Shown: positions 47,832 to 56,718 of the stretch, one piece after another | Layout of the letters: the number at the start of each line of letters is the position of its first letter | How positions within the stretch are numbered: the first letter of the stretch is position 1 | DNA from: Geothrix limicola | GTDB taxonomy: Bacteria > Acidobacteriota > Holophagae > Holophagales > Holophagaceae | Length of the DNA stretch: 64,000 bases | Direction of reading: 5' to 3' | Assembly: GCF_030268085.1 (NCBI RefSeq) | Contig: NZ_BSDE01000001.1 | Coordinates: 124,001-188,000 of the forward strand | The notes under the pieces: model-generated | What the model was told of the DNA's origin: nothing | The model's input: the letters and a program-made list of their open reading frames with translations, nothing else | Database searches by the model: none | Program-made: the position numbers and the translations under genes

Positions 47832-49103
47832 ATGAACGACCACGACGGCGAGAAGCTGTCGGGTCTGCTGTCGACGGAGGGCTTCGAGGCCGTGGATTCG
47901 GCGGAGGATGCGGAGCTGGTGCTGCTGAACACCTGCTCCATCCGCGAAAAGGCCGTCCACAAGGTGTATTCCGAGCTGGGCCGCCTGCGCGAGGAGAAGC
48001 AGCGGCGCCCCCTGATGGTGGGCGTGACGGGCTGCCTGGCGCAGCAGGAACAGGCGGCGCTGTTCAAGCGGGCGCCCCACATCGACTTCGTGCTGGGCAC
48101 CATGGCCCTGCGGCAGCTGCCGCGGCTGGTGGCCGAAGCCCAGGCCGGCAAGTCCCAGGTGATGGACACGGGTGAATACCTGGACAACCACCTGTTCCCG
48201 CCCTCGGTCACGCGCCGCCGCGATACGGCCAAGGCCCTCGTCACCATCACCGAAGGCTGCAACCACGCCTGCACCTACTGCATCGTGCCCACCACCCGCG
48301 GCAGCGAGCGTCACCGCCCCTACGAGGATGTGCTGGCCGAGGTTCGCGGCCTGGTGGAACGCGGCTACCGCGAGGTGGAGCTGCTGGGCCAGAACGTGAA
48401 CAGCTATGCGGGGGGCTGCACCTTCGCCGATCTGCTGGAGCGCGTGTCCGAGGTCGAAGGCCTCGAATGGATCCGCTTCACCACCAGCCATCCCATGAAC
48501 TTCACGAAGGAGCTGGCCCGGGTGCTGGTGAGCACCCCCAAGGTGGCGCCCTTCCTGCACCTGCCCCTGCAGAGCGGCAGCGACCGCGTGCTGCGGCGCA
48601 TGCTCCGCGAGTACACGGTGGGCGAGTATCTGGAACGCCTCGGCTACCTGGGTGAAGGGCGCGCCAAGCTGGCGCTCAGCACGGATTTCATCGTGGGATT
48701 CCCCGGCGAGACCGACGAGGATTTCGAAGCCACGATGAAGGTGCTCGACGAGGTGGCCTTCGATTCCTCCTTCAGCTTCATCTACTCTCCGCGCCCGGGC
48801 ACGGCCTCGCTGCGCCTCAAGGACGACCTGCCCATGGACGTGAAGTCCGAGCGGCTGAAGCGCCTCCAGCAGCGCCAGAACGAGCTCACGCGGGCGAGCA
48901 ACGAGCGATTCCTCGGTCGTGAGATCCCCGTCCGCGTGGAAACCCACGGTCCCAACGAGCACGGGTGGTGGCTGGCCCGCAGCGGTGAATGGAAGACCGT
49001 GCACCTGGCCGCCGGGCCGGGCCGCGAGCTGCCCTTCGGCGAGTTGGTGCAGGCCCGCGTGACGCTGGCCAGTCCCCACTTCCTGGGCGCCGAACTGGTC
49101 TAG
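47799..49103 (+). CDS. miaB: tRNA-2-methylthio-N6-dimethylallyladenosine synthase MiaB
   Basis: This 434-residue radical SAM methylthiotransferase adds the 2-methylthio group to i6A37 of tRNAs reading UNN codons. It has an N-terminal UPF0004 domain with three cluster-binding Cys (WGCQMND, NTCSIREKA, GVTGCLAQQ), a radical SAM core with EGCNHACTYCIVP (Cx3Cx2C), and a C-terminal TRAM domain (RFLGREIPVRVETHG...). The length is normal. The true start is ATG 47799 with GAGG upstream; an upstream 49-codon frame copies the first 11 residues and overlaps this start by 4 bp. The tRNA-Leu(UAA) gene in this same window is a probable substrate type. Confidence 0.96.
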   Translation: MKFHIQTWGCQMNDHDGEKLSGLLSTEGFEAVDSAEDAELVLLNTCSIREKAVHKVYSELGRLREEKQRRPLMVGVTGCLAQQEQAALFKRAPHIDFVLGTMALRQLPRLVAEAQAGKSQVMDTGEYLDNHLFPPSVTRRRDTAKALVTITEGCNHACTYCIVPTTRGSERHRPYEDVLAEVRGLVERGYREVELLGQNVNSYAGGCTFADLLERVSEVEGLEWIRFTTSHPMNFTKELARVLVSTPKVAPFLHLPLQSGSDRVLRRMLREYTVGEYLERLGYLGEGRAKLALSTDFIVGFPGETDEDFEATMKVLDEVAFDSSFSFIYSPRPGTASLRLKDDLPMDVKSERLKRLQQRQNELTRASNERFLGREIPVRVETHGPNEHGWWLARSGEWKTVHLAAGPGRELPFGELVQARVTLASPHFLGAELV

Positions 49104-49113
49104 TCTGGGCTCC

Positions 49114-49246
49114 AAGGAATGCTGGAAGCGGAGGGTTGCAGAGACGCTGAAGAAAGCGGAGAACCGAAAAGGAAGTCATTCTCCCTGCTTCTTCTCGGCT
49201 CTCCTCTGCCTCTCCGCTTTCCTCAGCTTTAAAGATTCCTTTTTTG
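49114..49246. repeat. Dispersed purine/pyrimidine inverted repeat, copy 2
   Basis: The purine-rich arm (CTGGAAGCGGAGGG, GAAGAAAGCGGAGAACC) and the pyrimidine-rich arm (CTCCTCTGCCTCTCCGCTTTCCTCAGC, split over 49200-49229) are imperfect reverse complements, resembling the element at 23781-23895. It fills the gap between miaB and the convergent mutarotase-like gene, ends in a T-run (TTCCTTTTTT), and may serve as terminator. Confidence 0.65.
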
Positions 49247-49261
49247 CATTTTGAGCACGAA

Positions 49262-50134
49262 TCAGGGTTCCAGGCTCGTGGTCATGACCCAGTGCCGAGT
49301 GCTGCCGGGCGGCAGGAGGAAGCTCCCCGGTTTCTCAGCGAACTCCCCATCCCAGCCGGCGGGATCGGCGTGGCCCTCCCAGGGTTCGATGCAGAGGTAG
49401 GCGGGGCCCGGATTGGGCTTGGTCCAGATGCCCAGGTGGGGGAAGCCCTCCCAGCGCAGCCTCAGGGCCGGCCCGCCCTCGGCCTCGAAGCGCAGGCCGC
49501 GGCTGCGGGGTTCGAGGAAGAGCAGGGCGTCGTCGATGAACAGATCTTCGCGCAGGGGCAGGGTCCGTTCCCGGATGGGCGTGGGATGCAGGTCAGGGGT
49601 CAGCAGGCCGTGGGCATCGAGGCGCCGCAGCGGACCGGGTTCATCGGCATCGAAGACGAGGCGGTGGGCGGCCTTGGAGATCTGCGGCACCAGGGGCCAG
49701 CGGAAGGCCGGATGCAGGCCGAGGCTGGCGGGCAGGGGCTCCGCGCCCGGATTGTGCAGGTCCAGATCCATGCGCAGTCCCGAGGCCTCCAGCGTGTACG
49801 CGACGCGGAGTCGGAACGCGAAGGGATAGTTCTTCCGCGTCGCCTCGTCATCCTTCAGTTCGAGGAGGCAGCGCGTGGCGTCCCGCTCGATCCAGGTGAA
49901 ATCCCTGTTACGTGCGAAACCGTGCTTGGGCATGGGGAAGGTCGCGCCGCGGTGCCTGAGCTGGTCATCCTTCAGTGCGCCGACGATGGGGAAGAGCAGG
50001 GGCGCATGGCGCGGCCAGAGCGGGTCGGCGGTCCAGAGCAGGTCGCTTCCCCCGAGCCTGAGGGCCTGCAGTTCCGCACCGGCAGGGGCGATCAGGGCTT
50101 CGGATCCGTCCAGGTGCAGCCGATGGATGTCCAT
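49262..50134 (-). CDS. Aldose 1-epimerase-family protein (LacX/mutarotase-like)
   Basis: This 290-residue cytoplasmic beta-sandwich protein of the galactose mutarotase superfamily begins RLHLDGSEALIAPAGAELQAL and has the family segments PLLFPIVGAL, MPKHGFARNRDF (substrate His), SLGLHPAFRWPL (second His), and a catalytic-type Glu region near LCIEPWEGHADP. The LacX-like branch is less well characterised than GalM, and the sugar is unknown. No sugar-utilisation genes are adjacent. It is convergent with miaB. Confidence 0.88.
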   Translation of the reverse strand: MDIHRLHLDGSEALIAPAGAELQALRLGGSDLLWTADPLWPRHAPLLFPIVGALKDDQLRHRGATFPMPKHGFARNRDFTWIERDATRCLLELKDDEATRKNYPFAFRLRVAYTLEASGLRMDLDLHNPGAEPLPASLGLHPAFRWPLVPQISKAAHRLVFDADEPGPLRRLDAHGLLTPDLHPTPIRERTLPLREDLFIDDALLFLEPRSRGLRFEAEGGPALRLRWEGFPHLGIWTKPNPGPAYLCIEPWEGHADPAGWDGEFAEKPGSFLLPPGSTRHWVMTTSLEP

Positions 50135-50211
50135 GCCGAAATCATGGCACGCCCATGGTAGATTGGCGCGCCCCCTCCTTCACGAACGCAGCCTTCCCTC
50201 GGGAGCAAGCC

Positions 50212-50754
50212 ATGCCGTTCACGGCGGACACCATCGCGACCATCCTTCACGCCCCCCTGGCCAACGTGGAGGCGCACTGGCCCCTGGTCGTGGAGGCACT
50301 CCAGTCCCTCGAGATCCACAGCTCCGCGGTGGAAGTCGCGGCCATCGCGAGCATCGGATCGGAGAGCTACGTCTTCGCGCCCGAGAAGGAAGCGGGCACC
50401 GACGCCTATTTTCGCCGCATGTACGAGTTCGACCGCAGCCTCGGCAACCTCGAACCCGGCGATGGGGTGAAGTATTGCGGGCGCGGGTTCGTGCCCGTGC
50501 TGGGGCGCTCCGAGTACGCGCGCTTTGGCAAGCTCGTGGGCGCGGACCTGGTGGCCCAGCCCGAGCTGGCCCTGGATCCCCGCATCGCAGCCAAGATCCT
50601 CGCCTACGACTTCATGCTGAAGGGTGTGCCCAAGGCCGCCGCCGAGGATGACTGGGTCAAGGTGCGGCGCCTGGTCCACGGGGATCTGTCGGGGTGGAAG
50701 CGGTTCAACGGGATCCTCATCCCGCTGTTGAAACTCCATCTCAAAATTCAATAG
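50212..50754 (+). CDS. GH19-like lysozyme/chitinase-fold hydrolase
   Basis: This 180-residue protein (no signal peptide) resembles the compact GH19 endolysin/chitinase-like domain: EVAAIASIGSESYVFAPEKE (putative catalytic Glu in GSES), then GDGVKYCGRGFVPVLGRSEYARFG in two parts, and DLVAQPELALDPRIAAKILAYDFM. These are the segments by which phage-type endolysins of this group are recognised. The usual FIQLTGR is FVPVLGR here, so the active cleft is altered. GGGAG precedes ATG 50212. There are no holin, tail or integrase genes nearby, so it is not part of a visible prophage; a role in cell-wall remodelling or competition is possible. Confidence 0.7.
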   Translation: MPFTADTIATILHAPLANVEAHWPLVVEALQSLEIHSSAVEVAAIASIGSESYVFAPEKEAGTDAYFRRMYEFDRSLGNLEPGDGVKYCGRGFVPVLGRSEYARFGKLVGADLVAQPELALDPRIAAKILAYDFMLKGVPKAAAEDDWVKVRRLVHGDLSGWKRFNGILIPLLKLHLKIQ

Positions 50755-50837
50755 ACCAGGGGAACGTCCCGAGTTACAGATGATCGGCGCCAGACCGAAC
50801 TGGGCTCTCTGTGTCTGGTCGTTTCTCGGGGGTCCCC

Positions 50838-52856
50838 ATGCGCGTGAATCAACCGGTCACCAAGGTGGAGCACCTGATCCAGGACGGCGCCTACATCGTC
50901 TCCATGACGGATCTGCGGGGCGTGATCACGTACGTGAACGATGAGTTCGTCCGGGTGAGCGGATTCACGCAGGAGGAGCTGATTGGCCAGCCCCAGAACC
51001 TGGTGAGGCACCCGGACATGCCGCCCGCGGCCTTCGAGGATCTGTGGCGCACCATCAAATCGGGCCGGCCCTGGCAGGGCATGGTGAAGAACCGGTGCAA
51101 GAACGGGGATTTCTACTGGGTCGACGCCAACGTGACCCCCCTGCAGGAGAAGGGGCAGACCGTGGGCTACGTCTCCATCCGCAGCAAACCCAGCCACGCC
51201 CAGATCGACGAAGCCGAGCGCATGTATGCCCGGGCCAGGGCCGGACAACCCATGGCGGAACCCGAACGGAAGATCTGGATTCCCTTCCCGGAGATGGCCT
51301 TCAGGAACCGCGTGTGGGGCGCCGCGGGCCTGGTGGTCGCGGTCTTTTCGCTGGTGGCTGCCTTGAACATCTACGGGCTGTCCGCCAGCCGCGCCGACAT
51401 CAGCGCCGTGAAGGAAGCCTCCCTGCCGACCCTGCTCCGCGCCGAAGAGATGGCCTTCCAGGTGGTGCAGGTGCAGCAGACGCTCACGGACGCGGCCCTC
51501 ACGCGCAGGCCCGAGGCGCTCCAGGAGGCCGCCAAGGCCTCGGCCGATTTCCACAAGGCCGCCGAAGGCTTCAGGCGGGCGGCGCGCGAGGGGGCGAGCC
51601 AGGCGGAGCTGGATGGAATCATCCGGGAGTTCGATGCGCTGTATGCCTCCGGGCAGGCCATGGTCGCCGCCTACCAGGCCCAGGGGCTGGCCGAAGGAAA
51701 CCGGGCCATGGCGCCCTTCGATGCCGCCTCCGACACGGTCACGGCCCACGTCCTGAAGCTTCGGGACGGGAGGGTCCGGGACCTGGAAACGAATCTGGGG
51801 CACACCTCCTCCCGGGCCGGTCTCGACCTGTGGGTGCTGGCCGGCGGCGCCATCCTGGGCGTCGGCCTGGGCCTGCTCGTGTTCCGGAAGCTGATCCAGA
51901 TCATGGACCATCAATTGGGTGGGGATCCGAAGCACGCCCTGCTCCTCGCGAAGGCCGTGGCGGAAGGCGACCTGCGGGCGGAGATCCCCGTCCGGCCCGG
52001 GGACAGGACCAGCCTCATGGCTTCCCTGCTCGGCATGCAATCCCGTTTCAAGAACATGATCAACCGCATCCGTTTCGACGCCCAGCTGCTGCAGGTGAAC
52101 AGCGGCGAGATCGCCGTGGCCACCCACGAGATCGCCACCACCAGCCGCGAACTCGCCCGCAATGCGGAAGACCAGCGCACCTCCTCGGACCGCATGGCCT
52201 CGGCCATCACCGAACTTTCCGCTTCCGTCCGGGAAGTGGCCGGACACGTCCAGTCGAGCCATCAGCGCTCCCTGGAAGCAGCCCAGACCGCCCATTCGGC
52301 GGATGCGGCAGGTCAGGCCGCGATCCTTGCCATGAACCGTGTGGAAGAGGCCACGACCCAGATGGTGGAGGCGGTTCAGGTCATCCAGGACATCGCGCGG
52401 CAGACCAACCTGTTGTCCCTGAACGCGGCCATCGAGGCCGCCACGGCGGGCACCCTGGGCAAGGGATTCGCCGTGGTCGCCGAGGAAGTCCGCAAGCTGG
52501 CCGAGCGGAGTGACGCCTCCGCGCGGGAGATCGCCGCGTTGATCGAAGGCAACAACAGGGCCGTGGCCCAGGGCAAGGCCACGGTCCAGGAAGTCGTCGA
52601 GTCCCTCGCCGCCATCCGCGATCACATCTCCGAAGTGGCCGCCATGTCCACCCAGATCGAAGCCGCCTCAAGCGAGCAGGCCAAGGCCAGCGACGAGGTG
52701 GCCAGCCAGGTGGAGCTCAGTGCCGAACAGGCCGTGCAGAACGCCAGTGCAAGCATCCAGCTCTCGGGCACCGTGGACAGCAATGCCGCCACCACCGAGA
52801 AACTGTCCCGCACCGCCGAGGGCCTCACCTCCCTGCTGCAGCACTTCAGGACATAA
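50838..52856 (+). CDS. PAS-containing methyl-accepting chemotaxis protein (Aer-like)
   Basis: This 672-residue chemoreceptor has an N-terminal cytoplasmic PAS domain of the Aer/redox type (about 10-120: [36 protein letters not shown] and [13 protein letters not shown] are diagnostic, quoted in part). A first membrane helix (about 160-182) follows, then a periplasmic four-helix-like segment of about 145 residues ([20 protein letters not shown]...), a second helix (about 335-352), a HAMP-like region and the signalling hairpin with [20 protein letters not shown] (the conserved tip). It should report redox or energy state to CheA. Having a substantial periplasmic loop after the PAS domain sets it apart from classical Aer, which has only a short periplasmic turn. 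Confidence 0.9.
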   Translation: MRVNQPVTKVEHLIQDGAYIVSMTDLRGVITYVNDEFVRVSGFTQEELIGQPQNLVRHPDMPPAAFEDLWRTIKSGRPWQGMVKNRCKNGDFYWVDANVTPLQEKGQTVGYVSIRSKPSHAQIDEAERMYARARAGQPMAEPERKIWIPFPEMAFRNRVWGAAGLVVAVFSLVAALNIYGLSASRADISAVKEASLPTLLRAEEMAFQVVQVQQTLTDAALTRRPEALQEAAKASADFHKAAEGFRRAAREGASQAELDGIIREFDALYASGQAMVAAYQAQGLAEGNRAMAPFDAASDTVTAHVLKLRDGRVRDLETNLGHTSSRAGLDLWVLAGGAILGVGLGLLVFRKLIQIMDHQLGGDPKHALLLAKAVAEGDLRAEIPVRPGDRTSLMASLLGMQSRFKNMINRIRFDAQLLQVNSGEIAVATHEIATTSRELARNAEDQRTSSDRMASAITELSASVREVAGHVQSSHQRSLEAAQTAHSADAAGQAAILAMNRVEEATTQMVEAVQVIQDIARQTNLLSLNAAIEAATAGTLGKGFAVVAEEVRKLAERSDASAREIAALIEGNNRAVAQGKATVQEVVESLAAIRDHISEVAAMSTQIEAASSEQAKASDEVASQVELSAEQAVQNASASIQLSGTVDSNAATTEKLSRTAEGLTSLLQHFRT

Positions 52857-52907
52857 CCTCTTCGCCGGAATGGACGCTCGCGGAAGGCTCGCCTTCCCTC
52901 TGAACGG

Positions 52908-52991
52908 TGGTGCGCCCGGCCGGACTCGAACCGGCACGCCTTACGGCAAGCGATTTTAAGTCGCTGGCGTCTGCCATTCCGCCACGGGCGC
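52908..52991 (-). tRNA. tRNA-Leu (anticodon UAA)
   Basis: On the minus strand, 84 nt fold as a class II tRNA. A 7-bp acceptor stem GCGCCCG/CGGGCGC is followed by a D arm with GGCGGAATGGCAGACGCC, an anticodon stem-loop AGCGA-CTTAAAA-TCGCT (anticodon TAA at 52956-52958 on the plus strand as TTA), a long variable arm (TGCCGTAAGGCGT) and a T arm GGTTCGAGTCC. CCA is encoded (52908-52910). It reads UUA codons, which must be rare in this high-GC genome. Confidence 0.97.
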
Positions 52992-53049
52992 GAGCTTCCA
53001 GCCTACCAACACTTGCCGGAGAGTGGCTGCCCAGAATTGGGGCGACGGT

Positions 53050-53799
53050 TCAGGGCTGGTCTGCCAGGCAGGCTTCGAGCACACGTTTCACGTGGTCGTG
53101 ATTGCGGAAAAACACGTCGGCGGGAGTGCCGAAGGATTCGAATAGGCGCTCGCGATGGCGCTCCAGCCGTGATTCATTGACCGGCTCAGCGAAGAACAAC
53201 GCTTTCTCGGATTCCGTGAAATCCGCCAGGGGGCTGAGGACGCGCTTGGAAGCGGGATGCAGCAGGAGGTGCGCGCTGGTGAGGGCGGTCGGGCAGGAGA
53301 CGGCCGCCGCGTGGCAGGCGATCCGGACGATCTCCTCGTGGAGTTTGGGGAGACCGTAGAGGTCCGAGGTCCAGGCCTCGGGCATCGTGAGGGGAATGAC
53401 GAATAGGATGTCCGTCATGGGCGCAGCCACTCCGTCGATGGATTCCACGAGAAAGCCTTCGCTCGGATCGATCTGGATGGCCAGGGTGCCGCTCATGTCC
53501 AAGGGGCGGGCCCGGAAGGGGACGGGTTCCAGGGGACCCTTCATCAGATCCAGGTAAATGGCAAAGACGGCATAGACCAGGTGCGGCGGCGTGTGCCGGA
53601 TCGGGATGCCGCCGAGGTAGAGCGGTGAAAACCAGCCGCCCCGCTCTTCCGTCGGGAAGTGCTCCTTGCAGTAGGCGTCGAGGGCGCCGAACACCCGCCC
53701 GAAATCCGTGCGATCCAGGCTCAGGTCCGCATGCTCCGCCACCAGCTTCCTGAGGAAGGCCAGCCTTGGACTCTGCGTGAACAAGGGGTGCGACATCAT
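53050..53799 (-). CDS. Protein of unknown function
   Basis: I do not recognise this protein of about 249 residues. It begins MMSHPLFTQSPRLAFLRKL (the start could equally be the second Met; no clear ribosome site) and has no signal peptide or membrane helix. It is globular and mixed alpha/beta, with aromatic-rich stretches GGWFSPLYLGGIPIRHTPPH, VYAVFAIYLDLMKGPLEPVPF and ADVFFRNHDHVKRVLEACLA. Three Cys are scattered, without metal-binding spacing. GC content and codon use match the neighbours, so it is a real resident gene. The open frame continues about 290 bp upstream, but that extension looks non-coding. Confidence 0.6.
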   Translation of the reverse strand: MMSHPLFTQSPRLAFLRKLVAEHADLSLDRTDFGRVFGALDAYCKEHFPTEERGGWFSPLYLGGIPIRHTPPHLVYAVFAIYLDLMKGPLEPVPFRARPLDMSGTLAIQIDPSEGFLVESIDGVAAPMTDILFVIPLTMPEAWTSDLYGLPKLHEEIVRIACHAAAVSCPTALTSAHLLLHPASKRVLSPLADFTESEKALFFAEPVNESRLERHRERLFESFGTPADVFFRNHDHVKRVLEACLADQP

Positions 53800-53979
53800 C
53801 GGCGGTTGGGCTCGGGTCTCGGATGGGGCCAGGGTCGATTCGGGGCTCAGGATCCGGGGAGAGTCACGGCGCCCACAGGATCTCTTCGTCACATCCGGCC
53901 ATGGCTTGACTCTGCCGCCCAATCGCGCGCCTTGGGAGCCCATCCGATGCGAGAAGGCCGGATATGGTAGGTTCGACCC

Positions 53980-54309
53980 ATGAAGCTCCGCAGCGCGGCA
54001 TTCCTGCTGGCGATCCCCTGTCTTCCCCTGGCCGCCCAGGCCCGGGATCTGAAGGTCTTCTTCCAGGAACGCTGCGCGGTCTGCCACGGGGCTGACGGTT
54101 CCGGGCGCGGGCCCAACGGGGCGCGGCTGGGCGGGCGCAACCTCCTGGATGCGCGTTGGCTGGCCAAGCAGGAGGAAGCGGACCTGGCCGCCTCCATCCT
54201 CAAGGGCCGCGGCGCCATGCCCGGGTTCCGGCGCCAGCTCAGCGAAGCCGAGGCGCGCCGGATGCTTTCCGATGTGATCAGACCCCTAGCCGCGCATAAA
54301 CGGCCCTGA
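53980..54309 (+). CDS. Small monohaem cytochrome c
   Basis: This 109-residue periplasmic class I cytochrome c has a signal peptide (ending near AAQA-RD), one haem-c motif CAVCH (about residues 32-36) and a distal Met in GAMPGFRRQLS. This is the short Cytochrome_CBB3-like domain seen in free electron carriers and in nitrite/cbb3-type subunits. It would move electrons between periplasmic partners, but no reductase or oxidase is adjacent. It is followed after 37 bp by the PcrA helicase gene. Confidence 0.9.
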   Translation: MKLRSAAFLLAIPCLPLAAQARDLKVFFQERCAVCHGADGSGRGPNGARLGGRNLLDARWLAKQEEADLAASILKGRGAMPGFRRQLSEAEARRMLSDVIRPLAAHKRP

Positions 54310-54346
54310 TCCCCTGGGCGCGCGGCACACCCTGTAGCATGGATGA

Positions 54347-56647
54347 ATGCCTGGCCACGCTTCCGATCCGATCGACCATCCCCTGCTGCACAACCTGAAC
54401 GCCCCCCAGCGGGAGGCGGTCCGCCATGCCCGCGGGCCCCTGCTGATCCTCGCGGGCGCCGGCTCGGGCAAGACCACGGTGATCACCCGGCGCATCGCCT
54501 GGCTTATCGAGGAGGAGGGCGTCCATCCCGGGTCCATCCTGGCCATGACCTTCACGAACAAGGCCGCCGAGGAGATGCGGGAGCGCGTGGAGCGCCTGGT
54601 CTCGGTGCCCGCGGGGCAGATGTGGGTGAGCACCTTCCACAGCTTCTGCACGCGCATCCTCCGCCGCGAGGGCGAGCGCACGCCCGTGGGACGGGACTTC
54701 GTCATCTTCGATCCCTCCGATCAGAAGAGCCTCATCAAGCAGGTGCTCGCCGAGCTGAAGCTGCCCGAGAAGCAGTACCACCCGAAGAAGGTGCTGGAGC
54801 TCATCAGCGACTTCAAGAACCGCTGCCTGCTGCCGGAGGAAGCGCGCGAAGAGGCCCTGGACCCCTGGACCCGCCGGGTGCTCGAAGCCTACGACCTCTA
54901 CCAGAAGGGCCTGAAGAACCACCGCGCCTGTGATTTCGACGACCTGCTGCTCTGGACCGAGCGCCTCTTCCGCGATCCCGTCGTGCAGGCGGCCTACGGC
55001 GAGCGCTTCAAGTTCATCCTGGTGGACGAGTACCAGGACACGAACCGCGCCCAGTACCTGCTGGTGCAGCACCTCGCGCGGCATCACCACAACATCTGCG
55101 TGGTGGGCGACGAGGACCAGTCCATCTACGGATGGCGCGGTGCCGATATCCGCAACATCCTCGACTTCCAGCAGGATTTCCCCGAAGCCGTGCGCATCGA
55201 GCTGCTGCAGAACTACCGCTCCACGGAAAAGATTCTCGACGCGGCCTCCCAGGTGATCTCCAACAACTCCCAGCGCGTGGAGGGGAAGGGCGCCCTGAAG
55301 ACCGACCTGGGCGTGGGCGAGGCCATCCACTTCAAGCTCGCCGACGAGGGCCGCCTCGAGTCGGAGTGGGTGGTGCAGCGCATCCAGGAGCTGCGCTACC
55401 TGGATCCCGATGCGAAGGTCGCCGTGCTCTACCGCGCCAACTGGCAGTCGCGGCAGATGGAAGAGGCGCTGCGCGCCCAGAACATGGCCTACCGCCTGGT
55501 GGGCGGCGTGAAGTTCTACGAGCGCCAGGAAGTGAAGGACCTCATCTCGTACCTGCGGCTCATCTCGAATCCCTTTGACCTTGTGAGCTTCCGCCGCTGC
55601 GTGAACGCGCCCACCCGCGGCGTCGGCCCCACGACGCTGGGCAAGATAGAGGCCGCCATTCCCGAAGGCGGCACGCCGCTGGAGGGCCTGGCCGCCCTGC
55701 TGCGCTCCGGCGAGCTGAAGGGCCGCGCACAACGCGAGCTGGGCAAGTTCCTGGAGCTGTTCCGCCGCGCCGAAACCGAGCGCGAGGCCCTGGGGCTGGC
55801 GGGCCTGGTGAAGTGGGTGCTGCAGGAGAGCGGCTACCTGCAGAGCCTGGAGGACGAGGCCACACTCGAAGCCGAAGGCCGCATCCGCAACCTGGAGGAA
55901 TTCCTCAGCGCCGCCGCCGAAACCGAATCCATGGGCCTGCGCCTATCGGAATTCCTCGACCGCATCACCCTCGCCGCGGACACGGATCAGATCGAGGAGG
56001 CCGCCCACCTCAGCCTCATGACCATCCACTGCGCCAAGGGGCTGGAATTCCCCTACGTCTTCGTCATCGGGTTGGAGGAGGACGTCTTCCCCAACCGCAA
56101 CGCCCGCGAAACCCCCGAGGGCCTGGAAGAGGAACGCCGCCTCTTCTACGTGGCCATCACCCGGGCCCAGCGCCGCCTCACGCTCAGCGCCGCGCGGCGC
56201 CGCCGCGTCATGGGCACGGAGATGCTCTCCATGCCCAGCCGCTTCCTGCGGGAACTGCCCTCCGAGGCCCTGACGGCGCCCATCCGCTGGGGCACCGAGA
56301 TCTACCAGGCCGGCGAGGGTGTGCGGCCCGGCAGCTCCTTCAGCCGCGGTGCCGGCGGCGGCTCGGTGGCCACCGAGCTGCAGCGCATCCGCAGCTTCTT
56401 CGACAAAGTGAAGGAGGTGCCGACGCCGTCTTCCCATGAGGCGGACCCCACCCACGAACCCGAACCGGCCGAGAAGCAGGATCCCAACGCCTTTGCGCCC
56501 GGCACCCGCGTTAAGAGCGCCCGCTTCGGGGTGGGCACCATCCTCGCGGCCTCGGGACGCGGAGACGGGCTGACCTACACGGTCCGCTTCGATCACGGTG
56601 GCGACAAGCGCATCATGGCCCGCTTTGGAGGGCTGGAGCGCGGTTGA
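54347..56647 (+). CDS. pcrA: ATP-dependent DNA helicase PcrA/UvrD
   Basis: This 766-residue superfamily 1A 3'-5' helicase for repair, replication restart and removal of stalled polymerase carries all SF1 motifs: Walker A LAGAGSGKTT near residue 37, AMTFTNKAAEEM (Ia), VDEYQDTN (II), DEDQSIYGWRGA (III), LLQNYRS (IV), TIHCAKGLEFP (V) and FYVAITRAQRRL (VI). The C-terminal part has the PcrA-type Tudor-like end (FAPGTRVKSARFGVGTIL, YTVRFDHGGDKRI) that contacts RNA polymerase in relatives. A ribosome site is weak; the start is set by the conserved HPLLHNLNAPQREAV. Confidence 0.97.
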   Translation: MPGHASDPIDHPLLHNLNAPQREAVRHARGPLLILAGAGSGKTTVITRRIAWLIEEEGVHPGSILAMTFTNKAAEEMRERVERLVSVPAGQMWVSTFHSFCTRILRREGERTPVGRDFVIFDPSDQKSLIKQVLAELKLPEKQYHPKKVLELISDFKNRCLLPEEAREEALDPWTRRVLEAYDLYQKGLKNHRACDFDDLLLWTERLFRDPVVQAAYGERFKFILVDEYQDTNRAQYLLVQHLARHHHNICVVGDEDQSIYGWRGADIRNILDFQQDFPEAVRIELLQNYRSTEKILDAASQVISNNSQRVEGKGALKTDLGVGEAIHFKLADEGRLESEWVVQRIQELRYLDPDAKVAVLYRANWQSRQMEEALRAQNMAYRLVGGVKFYERQEVKDLISYLRLISNPFDLVSFRRCVNAPTRGVGPTTLGKIEAAIPEGGTPLEGLAALLRSGELKGRAQRELGKFLELFRRAETEREALGLAGLVKWVLQESGYLQSLEDEATLEAEGRIRNLEEFLSAAAETESMGLRLSEFLDRITLAADTDQIEEAAHLSLMTIHCAKGLEFPYVFVIGLEEDVFPNRNARETPEGLEEERRLFYVAITRAQRRLTLSAARRRRVMGTEMLSMPSRFLRELPSEALTAPIRWGTEIYQAGEGVRPGSSFSRGAGGGSVATELQRIRSFFDKVKEVPTPSSHEADPTHEPEPAEKQDPNAFAPGTRVKSARFGVGTILAASGRGDGLTYTVRFDHGGDKRIMARFGGLERG

Positions 56648-56684
56648 GGGGCGCAGGGCCTGTGATTTTGACCACAAAAGATAT

Positions 56685-56699
56685 TGAGACCTAATCTCA
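56685..56699. promoter_or_regulatory. Fur-like operator upstream of tonB and the siderophore receptor
   Basis: TGAGA-CCTAA-TCTCA is a perfect 5-5-5 inverted repeat, extended by T/A on each side to TTGAGA-CCTAA-TCTCAA (56684-56700). The outer pentamers match the 15-bp Fur consensus TGAGAATnATTCTCA. It lies 20-34 bp upstream of the tonB start, before an iron-uptake operon, which strongly suggests iron repression. Confidence 0.6.
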
Positions 56700-56718
56700 A
56701 AACGTATAAGCTGGACGC

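Noticed and set aside
50212-50754. Prophage
   Set aside because: A single endolysin-like gene without integrase, terminase, capsid, tail or holin genes is insufficient.
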